This document shows positions 50,901-55,241 of a DNA stretch of 55,241 nt, piece after piece. A program made the position numbers and the translations under genes. The notes under the pieces were generated by a model, which saw only the letters and a program-made list of their open reading frames with translations, was not told where the DNA came from and searched no databases. Positions within the stretch are counted from its first letter, which is position 1, and each line of letters opens with the position of its first letter. Source of the DNA: a virus; IMG/VR virus record IMGVR_UViG_3300032282_001003, positions 1 to 55,241 of that record; one strand, 5' to 3'.

Positions 50901-51682
50901 TGTTCAAGGCGCTGCCCGAGGCTCTGTACAACTCCATGACCACGGAGCATGGCGGCGAGGAAGCAGTCAAGGCGTTCAAGCAAATCCTGCTCCAGACTGT
51001 GCCGGGCGGTTCGTCGTACGGCATCCCGCAGTTCTTCAAGCCTGCCATTGAGGTCGGTCTTGGCAAGTCGTTCTACACAGGCCGCGACATACTGTCAGCG
51101 CAGGAGCAGCGCAAGCTGCCCGAGGAGCAGTACCGCAACAACACCACCGAGGCCGCGAAGTATGTCGGTAGCACCTTGGGCATTTCCCCGATCAAGATCG
51201 AGGCGCTCATCAATGGCTACACAGGCACCTTGGGTCTGGCGTTCATGCAGGCGATCAGCCTTGGCGTACCCGTGGGCGAGTCCCCTGAGAAAGCCGTCAA
51301 GCGTCTGTCTGAGTACCCCGTTGTTGGCGGCGTGTTCCAGCCCAACGATGCAGGCGGCATCATCAACTCGGTCTACGAGCGCATGAACGAGGCCGAGCAA
51401 GTCCGCACCTCTGTGCGCAGCTTGATGCAGGAGGGCAAAATCTCCGAGGCCAACGCCTTGCTGGAGCGGCGCGGCAATGAGTACATGCAGGCTGAAATAT
51501 CGGATGTGTTCAAGTCAAACATGAACAAGCTGACCCAAGCCGAGCGTGCAATCAATGCGTCCGACATGTCCCCGCAAGAAAAGCGTGAGCAATTGGACGA
51601 GATCAGGAAGATGAAGATCGGCTTGGCAAACGCGGTACGTGAAATTTCCGATAAAACCATACACCTATCTGGTTTTGTTTGA
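41912..51682 (+). CDS. giant polyvalent internal protein: zincin motif, ADP-ribosyltransferase, LPD38-like
   Basis: The protein has 3256 residues. The N-terminus (LPDGRFVTIREGETPEQTWA) is shared by many phage polyvalent proteins. A Gly/Ala-rich, membrane-active-like region spans about 135-330. Long coiled coils fill much of 330-1760. An HEIGVH zincin-like motif lies at 1849-1854. An ART-PolyVal-like domain spans about 1975-2365, with WHGTG at 1980-1984, GSGEGAQAYSWGTYRAQ and a closing GISGNKYFDYSRTNK. A large conserved C-terminus includes LPD38-like segments (SPLYQGKQLFRDSLAAP, SMNFNKRG, PFFNAQIQGLN). Such proteins are packaged, ejected and act early in the host. The ART part is much more AT-rich than its flanks. 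Confidence 0.85.
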   Translation: MPLALPLPDGRFVTIREGETPEQTWARAQKMYPDAFAAKQAPAAPSGSGSWLGDVATAFKQGAVGSTKALTDVLGAQNAASASLGATSEALQKDYSAARQAELQAQADRMKQAEASGSTWEEIKAGLKNVAEAPAQAAAQGLGSLVPYVPTMFLGPLAGALRLARPTVAALESISSAAPKVLGTAQGMGTVKGAVYDAVLQKETEAGVSPEVAKQKAEAAQDYFGKNADQILLGGGLGYLAGSSGVERLLTKPGVAAAPQGLARRIGTAAGEEFITEGPQGGQERLAANLAQQRAGYDVPTMQGVIGAGLQEGLTGALTAGPVAALRGPQAATTKTPQQTEVEQARAEEEARLQKDREYKASPAYLQDVVAQYEDLAQQKKDLVGQKKKIEKGSLTEDADKAFNKDIETQLSALQKKINPLAKDYYQAKSYVTQQAKQAELAGMTPQEYMLQQMGVKPSAAKVEPENEWVTLATQNKPAKVEPSDVEKYMQGQFQAAQGLVNDPGGYADYMMQDPQMAAQIVQNRLKVPGLSASENNLLLSGISLRLKEQEKVAQRAAKQELGQRQADLQSQKLTTPEDQMALFAQSTEDVEKLRAEGETNFDYLDPMFEKALSGKQPVVQVSEAVKPTDKAPLIRQQVESLMETADQADKDYQTARSANQPDAARKAYERGNQAIAQINTLSKEGGDYAREFLSARRAQNNAMAQLGDITEQLRTGQTLGGTNKEMAASTEQSLTNKANQVRAQLVAATLQEAAIHRRAAGNPALTYDEAIKAASVVHDAVNDWVERSKVKNTQPTYEDVVVQPAQMRADKIVRPAVTERRQVSPGTQAISPAEAKHFQARVLAARNQLIAPPQGLGRRIETGILKRQFAAQEAAKTAEARGETATTLAGELRRLREYVLNKVDKVLQTVDLPEGGARVVGGPDKYGRDERGVLREEGLRELMERARDVLDTGTPSRMLIDAIEAQADRLLRGEDLGTTTVTRTVVTDQGRKVARTREGEEASPVMVIRGRKFGQVAEEEARAPESRYTEELRAGLRAYQQGQGLDFEAGRTQGSARLTEEQRAALAQQGFDFVAPSKGVAAKQMSAEEQQQLEASKQRQAVKQAQAQQSLFPETNEEFGYIRATAANFAKSPRMKPVWEALDKARALFKKTEAARAQRSATVKARTRELENLQSRIENITKSAEFIAARQEKWTAEQLANTFAAEKGKGLSPTERTELIKDALRTVSEGRRLDDLDNRLLGFMQDTNKEISDAAKEMHEKTAPLRDAVAAIKKAMKTSPVVTAEEKAMLAHEDEIKKQRGEYQRATEQAIATARKDMETARAELLDPLIKQTSDALAKAESTLTKEKKALEKFKADFEGPVEGSPQVKNEIRTYFLFKIEEKQDVIADLTGQIEKQKDDLEALVAQRYEEMDGAAAVAQAMLDKNVKTERTWLEMLEAQLAFVRGDDVLKKASSYPFAAERARINAKNQTQVVKAAEKRAEEFKAAAKTQQQEMEAFWQDNLGGEGIKVARKKIGGEQRKAYEKIETDIAKQKEKIADIEAALEGTLTKRDRNAKETALNKANEALTALQKEEREFSTRFYEVSKTLTKEEKEAKRLQEAGIQSAMRLDKIERSDLVKNAQTKLLADQIADRLVQLEEVPGSNDIDELRKVLDSDKATEKEIINAQVRIGLLQEIKALEAQEEVLSEGKPRRKQGPATTLSSSALAKGKPLRTGFVKVLEKTSEAMRAEKESGTYGEERFTGSDLEGANLFFGGEDRFFSRGKPAEGQTVASLKEELRQVMGESVTSRGNVKIYQNVEDYIQQQKPELQAALRQQIPSDAKGFAKGNKAVLFAENIGKGHGLGVLLHEIGVHVGFRSFFNEGQYKALVNQVKQWAKRTDGSIEEKVGKAAQRRVEMANTEASQVDDELLAYAVEEAVQMGVNPQGVKGGSALRNWLNMVVAAFKKALNAFGINPTNLQAGDLVNFAYGCAQLELKGTWHGTGAKFDQFDFAYMGSGEGAQAYSWGTYRAQRKGIAENYRDTEARKQKRVWGQLPEIVAWKKTQEPTFDGHTAEEFLNFARDKTNKNKKLGEIPHKYAHTVAEILETIDRVRDGDFTFYSTVSPAAQWGDVLEMYENGLDEGYHPLDPDEKVFLSSLNLAKLGIPSNEILYRGRQWVDAWLERDDPTKYAAADVLHWLRHKNQDAVTPKTIAKAIEETTKNAEEIVQLFADEPNGGMYKDAQQFLKGVEQLSAEDFTFNPPTAPPIPEPTGYMVRTLHTRPENTYLLWDEKVEKQPAHVYDALKKLYEDMPLTLRQKFLMLLQLKGATGAEFYETLAATVESKQLASRVMAEYGISGNKYFDYSRTNKDLSKRRYNYVDFFDKDEGAQIIAHNIEPVGTDKDVIFLSRKAKYNNPEFEDASKVTSRIVAQNRSWYDNIKANATGLAFETQLVDRFAGFERLAKYMEPLKGTQMMFYLRQYDQRMNLVSQSVGNGAPALVEKQRKDGQIERIVESKEGASLSGVVNTLKDAKQYIGNGEAVNQMFTTYLAALRADNKGIDSLNFGKDKNGNPIVTQADLDKVKKLVDGNKDLKAVFNKARSEYNEYNRNLIKFLVDTGALDQDTANRLVREDDYIPFYRERNGVAQLLIGSESPIYIGSIKEQPYLQELVGGEQPILDFMTSSVQNTNLLVDMGMRNLATKNAVMELVDLKAATLVKKASGPDVVKFKIDGGERYAIMHTEKVKIGNKEFETGVPADILVKGMEGIPTQMPFLLRAMAVPSQLLRKGIVLSPLYQGKQLFRDSLAAPIISGADFLPVIGALKELRGPAKRDLEKRGIVGGQQFKGTSEDLSKILRDIADDKPGWMQALGKLESAGMEADALTRRAQYNSYIEQGLSEMEATLMALESMNFNKRGASPSIHVANALIPFFNAQIQGLNVMYKAMTGKMPFNDKLRIREKMLQRAALMAGITLAYAVHMEDDEAYKNATPDQKYGNWFVRVPGVDEPVRLPVPFEVGYLFKALPEALYNSMTTEHGGEEAVKAFKQILLQTVPGGSSYGIPQFFKPAIEVGLGKSFYTGRDILSAQEQRKLPEEQYRNNTTEAAKYVGSTLGISPIKIEALINGYTGTLGLAFMQAISLGVPVGESPEKAVKRLSEYPVVGGVFQPNDAGGIINSVYERMNEAEQVRTSVRSLMQEGKISEANALLERRGNEYMQAEISDVFKSNMNKLTQAERAINASDMSPQEKREQLDEIRKMKIGLANAVREISDKTIHLSGFV

Positions 51683-51821
51683 TACCGACAATTGCCTGTG
51701 CATTGATTCGGTGAGGGAGCGCGGCTCTGAGACCTAGCTCCCTCACCTTTTCAACGTCCAGCCCCGGTACAAAGAAGCCTTCACCCGGCCTTAGCTTCGC
51801 CCACGGATAGATTATTTCCAT
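51603..51821 (-). CDS. 72-residue conserved phage protein (GFFVP type)
   Basis: MEIIYPWAKLRPGEGFFVPG, then LDVEKVRELGLRAALPHRIN, then VGIKQNQIGVWFYRK is the pattern of a small phage family with W-KL-PG-GFFVP, a helix and a V-FYR end. The gene overlaps the end of the primase-helicase gene (41 bp) and the end of the giant gene on the other strand (80 bp). The last 13 residues are Ser/Arg-rich read-through of antisense sequence. The ATG at 51821 has GAAGTG upstream; an in-frame TTG before it is rejected. Confidence 0.72.
   Translation of the reverse strand: MEIIYPWAKLRPGEGFFVPGLDVEKVRELGLRAALPHRINAQAIVGIKQNQIGVWFYRKFHVPRLPSRSSSS
51710..51751 (+). terminator. rightward terminator at the end of the virion unit
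   Basis: GGTGAGGGAGC, a 16-base loop, GCTCCCTCACC, then TTTT. The perfect 11-bp stem lies 28 bp after the giant gene. The same bases encode VRELGLRAALPHR of the gene at 51603-51821 on the other strand, so the terminator is embedded in an antisense gene. Confidence 0.82.
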
Positions 51822-54714
51822 CAAACACTTCTTCCATAAAGGTTATATGCATCACGTTGACCCGCATCAGCGGGCCGTTGGTACCGCCCAGCATATTTTT
51901 CTTGATGTAAGACACCTTGAACGAACCTTCCATTTGCGTCTTGAACTCGTCGTACCCGAAGCTCATGCTGACGCAGTGCTTCTTCAGTAGCTGCTCCTCA
52001 AGGTAGAACTCGCGGTAGCCGGGGGTCAGCATGCCGTGTTCCACACGGCCAAGCACTTTGGCGCGGGTGATTGACCTGTCCACAATGTCGCCGTTGTCGC
52101 CCCACGAGGCCAGTATCTTGCCCTCCAGCCGCTTGATGACGATGAAGCTGCCGTAGTTGTCGCCGATGTACGCGTTGAGCACATCCTCTGCCGTGCGTAC
52201 GCTGCTCTTGACCACGCTGCGGGCTTTGTCCACAAGCAGTTTGAGCGCCGCTATGACCTTGTTGATCTCCACGTCCAGTATGCCAGCGAACTCCTTGCGC
52301 AACAATATTGCCGAAGCCACCGTGGTTGTGCAGCCTGCGTGCCAGTACCGCTCGTCGTCTGTGAACCGCATGACTTTCTTCAAGTGGGCATGCACCTTGG
52401 CCACCACCTCTGCCGCTGTCTTTTGGTTGACCACCAGCCAGCGTATCCACGCTTCTCCAGCCACGCCGTAGCTGCGTTTCATGTTGAGTAGGGCGGTGCG
52501 CTCCTCGCTTGTCCACACCAGCTTGACGTGGGGGTTCCACTCCAGCATGCGCAGCAGTTCGCCGTTGGAGCTAAATTTGCGTGCCCCAGCCATGTAGTCA
52601 GTCAGCTTTTCGTTCGACGTAGTTGTGCAGGTTGTTTTCCATGATGTGTTGTTCAGACGTTCCTTGTTGGCTCCAGACTCCATGCGCTCCTTGCCCTGCG
52701 CTTCAGCAAAGTCAAAGACAAACGTTGGCATCCACTCCAAGTCCGTGCGCTGCGTGGCGGTAATCTCGTCGATCAGGAGCGGCATGCTGTTGAGCAGGCC
52801 AGCCCTTTGCTGCATTGCAACAGGGGATGTTCCCTTGCCTGTGCGGTAGCGTAGTGGGTGACCCCACACGCCAGCCTTGGCGCTCAGTACCAGCGACTTG
52901 CCTGTACCAGACCACTGCGAAGCGATGTGCCAGACAAAGCCTTCGTACTCCGTGAACCGCATGAGCGGCGCACCAAAGGAGTCCAGCGCGATTGCCAAGT
53001 GTGTGTCCATCCCCGCTTTCTGCACGAAGACTTTGTTCCACATGTCCTGCCAGTCAGCCAGTGAGCCGCTGCCAGTGGTGTTGCGGTTGATGTTTTCGAG
53101 GCCGGGCATGGGCACCCTAGTCTCTTTGCCGTCCGCTGTGAACACGCGGTTGTTGTACACAAACGAGTTGTTGGCTTGCCAGCCGCACTGGTACGGCACT
53201 TCGATAGGTCTGCGGTTCTGTGACGCATCGCCCACACAGGCGCGGACGTACTCGTACAGGGTCTTGTCGTGCCCCGCAAAGGTAGACACCACGTTCTGGC
53301 TTGCCAGCGCCTTGAGCGTCTCGTCCTTGCTGACCACGGACTTCTGCGGGATGTTGAACGTCTGCACGCCTTCGGGGCGCACAGCGGCCATGTGGACAAG
53401 GTGGTCGTTCTCCATCTTGAGCAGGTCAACCACAAACAAGTCGTACGGAACCAACTGAATATTCTTCTTGGTCTTCTTGCCTTCCTCGTCCTCCTCCAGC
53501 TTCGTGCAGTACACGCCGCCTTTCTCGCCGTAGCTGTAGCCCCTTGGGGGCAGCGGGCGCATGACGCTTGGGGCTAAGGGTAAACCCGAATCCTCTGGCT
53601 CGTACGAATCCTCTGAATCAAGCTCCGTCTCGTCAAACTCCTCTGACGGCGGCGCGTCCAGCATGATCTCCTTGACGGTGTTGTCCGTCTTGATCTCCCG
53701 CCCCAGTATCAGGGGGTTGGTGATCTTGCCCCAGTGCGGGCACTTGGTACAGATGCCGGGGTTCTCGCTGTCCATCTTGACGCAGGGGTAGGGCCCCTTG
53801 ATCTCGAACATCTTCTGGTGCATGCGCTCATGGGAGTACGGGTGCATGTCGGACAACCAGATCGCTTTGTCCTGCCCGTCCTCGCACACCTTTGCCCATG
53901 ACAACAACCCCCGCCAGACAGGTTCTTTGCCGTCATCCTGCGCCGTGGCGATGTAGTCCGCTATCTGCCCGCAGTGCGGCTCAAACCCACTGAACAACGT
54001 GTAGCTGTCCTGAATCAGTTTGACCTGCCCTGTGGTGGTCGCGGTCTTGGGGCGCTCGCCCTCCAGCGTAGTCTTTGCCGCCCTGCTAGGCGTGGGCGGC
54101 ACGGAGTCGATCAGCTTCTCATAGACCAGCGGGGAGAACTCCGAGAAGTCGAACAGGTCGCCTTTCTGCACTATGCGCACAGGACGCGGCGAAGCGTACT
54201 TCTTCTTGTTGTTTGTCGTGCCGGGGACACGCAGAATCCGCGCAGCATCTGCCGACACCGCCATGTCGATGACAAAGCCTTCCTGCTTGCACAGCCGCTT
54301 CAAGTTCTCGGCAACGGGTTGCCAAATGGCAACAGGCAGTTCGTCTTTGAGCGGCCAGTAGCAATGCAGCCCGCCACCGGAGTCCACAATCCACGGCGTA
54401 CCAAGCTCGTCCAGCCCTGTGCTTTGCAGGAATTTAATCAGCGCATCAGCCGCCGACTTCTTGGTCGTGTACCCGTCCAAGTCAACAAAGAACGCCTTGA
54501 CGTACTTGGCTGTGTCGGAGCCGCGCTTGTTGTCGAAGGTGGATACGGCAAAGAAAATGTCGCAGTTGTCAGCCTTCCACGCGTCTATCTTCGGTATGAG
54601 TTCATCAATTGTCTCCGCATAAAAATGTTCTTTCTTCTTTGTGAGTTCTACCGCGCAATAAAGTCCAAGACCTTCAGACGGCAAAACCACCGCTAAAAAC
54701 TCAGCGGGTGTCAT
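51781..54714 (-). CDS. primase-helicase: PrimPol-like domain plus DUF927 helicase
   Basis: The protein has 977 residues. The N-terminal archaeo-eukaryotic primase domain has FFVDLD (D78, D80), SGGGLH (112-117) and DMAVSADAARILRVPGT (D150, R159, R162). A Cys/His cluster (C311, C322, C325, H327) suggests a zinc-binding linker. The C-terminal DUF927-type helicase domain has Walker A SGTGKS at 602-607 and Walker B LLIDE at 646-650. All key residues are intact. It would prime and unwind the viral DNA; it is the only replication enzyme in the window. The SD is AAGGA six bases before the ATG. Confidence 0.88.
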   Translation of the reverse strand: MTPAEFLAVVLPSEGLGLYCAVELTKKKEHFYAETIDELIPKIDAWKADNCDIFFAVSTFDNKRGSDTAKYVKAFFVDLDGYTTKKSAADALIKFLQSTGLDELGTPWIVDSGGGLHCYWPLKDELPVAIWQPVAENLKRLCKQEGFVIDMAVSADAARILRVPGTTNNKKKYASPRPVRIVQKGDLFDFSEFSPLVYEKLIDSVPPTPSRAAKTTLEGERPKTATTTGQVKLIQDSYTLFSGFEPHCGQIADYIATAQDDGKEPVWRGLLSWAKVCEDGQDKAIWLSDMHPYSHERMHQKMFEIKGPYPCVKMDSENPGICTKCPHWGKITNPLILGREIKTDNTVKEIMLDAPPSEEFDETELDSEDSYEPEDSGLPLAPSVMRPLPPRGYSYGEKGGVYCTKLEEDEEGKKTKKNIQLVPYDLFVVDLLKMENDHLVHMAAVRPEGVQTFNIPQKSVVSKDETLKALASQNVVSTFAGHDKTLYEYVRACVGDASQNRRPIEVPYQCGWQANNSFVYNNRVFTADGKETRVPMPGLENINRNTTGSGSLADWQDMWNKVFVQKAGMDTHLAIALDSFGAPLMRFTEYEGFVWHIASQWSGTGKSLVLSAKAGVWGHPLRYRTGKGTSPVAMQQRAGLLNSMPLLIDEITATQRTDLEWMPTFVFDFAEAQGKERMESGANKERLNNTSWKTTCTTTSNEKLTDYMAGARKFSSNGELLRMLEWNPHVKLVWTSEERTALLNMKRSYGVAGEAWIRWLVVNQKTAAEVVAKVHAHLKKVMRFTDDERYWHAGCTTTVASAILLRKEFAGILDVEINKVIAALKLLVDKARSVVKSSVRTAEDVLNAYIGDNYGSFIVIKRLEGKILASWGDNGDIVDRSITRAKVLGRVEHGMLTPGYREFYLEEQLLKKHCVSMSFGYDEFKTQMEGSFKVSYIKKNMLGGTNGPLMRVNVMHITFMEEVFDGNNLSVGEAKAG

Positions 54715-54728
54715 AACTGTCCTTTGGA

Positions 54729-54938
54729 TTATTTGAAGTCGTCTGTCGCGTGTTCTACGCCCTGCTCAAAGCCTTCTTCAAAGCCTTCGTGGAATATGTT
54801 CGTGCGGTTGTCTATTTCCTGCGCAAGACGTTCAGCCAAAGTTTTAACCCAAGCTCCGTCCAACTTGTCATACCCAACTGTGTGCGCGTACCGAAGCAGT
54901 TCCTCATTACTCAAGTTGTCAGGTTGAATGCCTTGCAT
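54729..54938 (-). CDS. 69-residue acidic hypothetical protein
   Basis: MQGIQPDNLSNEELLRYAHT is followed by an acidic amphipathic C-terminal helix (FHEGFEEGFEQGVEHATDDF). It starts inside the end of the HTH gene (28-bp overlap) and precedes the primase-helicase by 14 bp, so the three genes form one unit. No known family; it may be a small binding partner of a replication protein. Confidence 0.72.
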   Translation of the reverse strand: MQGIQPDNLSNEELLRYAHTVGYDKLDGAWVKTLAERLAQEIDNRTNIFHEGFEEGFEQGVEHATDDFK

Positions 54939-55189
54939 GTTTTACTCCAAGCCTCGTCGCCAGATTTTGACGACTGCAAAATTTTGAGAAGCGCCTGTAC
55001 CGCCGGGCGGTAGGCAACGAAGACTTCCCCGCCGTGGAACCAGTTGTAGACAGACTGACGCGACGCGCCAGTTGCCTTGGCTACCTTGATGGCCGAGAAG
55101 TTGTGGTGTGTAGCCCAACGCCCGAGTTGGTTGCCCAACGTCTTTGGCGCTTGACCAATCCGTTTAATGGTTTGTACTGAGTAGGCCAT
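54911..55189 (-). CDS. HTH DNA-binding protein, 92 residues
   Basis: Residues ~20-70 form a Cro/C1-type helix-turn-helix: LGRWATHHNFSAIKVAKATG as the first helices and ASRQSVYNWFHGGEVFVAYR as the turn and recognition helix. It is a likely regulator of the early genes. A candidate target is the palindrome repeated at 4.7-9.5 kb, which is unproven. Its translation start has an unusual SD-hairpin-ATG arrangement (55187-55217). Confidence 0.8.
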   Translation of the reverse strand: MAYSVQTIKRIGQAPKTLGNQLGRWATHHNFSAIKVAKATGASRQSVYNWFHGGEVFVAYRPAVQALLKILQSSKSGDEAWSKTCKAFNLTT

Positions 55190-55217
55190 GATTGAGGGGC
55201 CGAAGCCCCACCTCCTT
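55187..55217 (-). promoter_or_regulatory. SD separated from ATG by a UUCG hairpin
   Basis: Reading leftward: perfect SD AAGGAGGT (55217-55210), hairpin GGGGC-TTCG-GCCCC (55209-55196), TCAATC, ATG (55189-55187). Unfolded, the SD to ATG gap is 20 bases, too long. With the very stable UUCG hairpin folded, it is six to seven bases, optimal. Confidence 0.7.
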
Positions 55218-55241
55218 ATTCCTCGTCCCAGTCATCAACCA
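55216..55241 (-). CDS. end of a gene cut by the window edge
   Basis: The last residues of a leftward gene read VDDWDEE and stop. The acidic, Trp-containing end is typical of a real protein terminus, and its stop lies inside the SD of the HTH gene. In a circular window it would not be in frame with the partial gene at 1-137. Confidence 0.45.

Noticed and set aside
1-55241. tRNA genes, integrase and attachment sites
   Set aside because: I looked for cloverleaf-like segments and for recombinase motifs and found none that I could support. Intergenic gaps are mostly too short for tRNA genes.

Overview
The window is a tailed double-stranded DNA phage, almost certainly a podovirus-like virus. Its organisation and protein families (a P22/SU10-type portal and adaptor set, many tiny Lys/Gly-rich proteins, and a giant polyvalent internal protein) resemble those of phages from freshwater or marine bacteria. 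A proteobacterial host is likely, but this is inference. I see no integrase, excisionase, C1-type repressor circuit, transposase, tRNA or CRISPR array, so a strictly lytic lifestyle is the simplest reading.

Layout. (1) 9481 down to 1, minus strand: the early or accessory unit. It holds many small genes, often joined by ATGA or TAATG overlaps, and a MoxR-type AAA+ ATPase / DUF3150-like / metallopeptidase-VWA module (1359-4617). (2) 8307-8647 is a non-coding block with an AT-rich core and two pairs of perfect inverted repeats, my candidate replication origin. (3) 9482-9911 is the divergent control region, with a leftward extended -10 promoter, two leftward terminators and a rightward promoter. 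(4) 9912-51682, plus strand: packaging and virion genes in the order small terminase, terL, portal, GroES-like co-chaperonin, scaffold, decoration-like protein, major capsid protein, a cluster of tiny basic proteins, adaptors, tail and fibre proteins, holin and M15 endolysin, tail needle/stabilisation-like protein, internal virion proteins, and a 3256-residue polyvalent protein carrying a zincin-like motif and an ADP-ribosyltransferase-like domain. (5) 51603-55241, minus strand: a small conserved gene, a PrimPol-DUF927 primase-helicase, a small acidic protein and an HTH protein.

Regulation is the most unusual part. A 16-bp palindrome, GTGGTCAATTGACCAC, exact or with one mismatch, occurs six times in the leftward unit, four of them 15-19 nt upstream of a start codon. 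A related split version overlaps the promoter of the AAA+/VWA operon. The first leftward gene lies behind an intrinsic terminator inside its own leader, which suggests attenuation or antitermination. The HTH gene has a perfect Shine-Dalgarno separated from its ATG by a UUCG-capped hairpin, an arrangement like that of T4 gene 38.

Both window ends cut through the leftward unit. If the ends are joined, the reading frames of the two partial genes do not match, and no DNA polymerase or recombination nuclease is present. The window is therefore probably most of a genome but not a closed circle, with some replication genes missing between its two ends.
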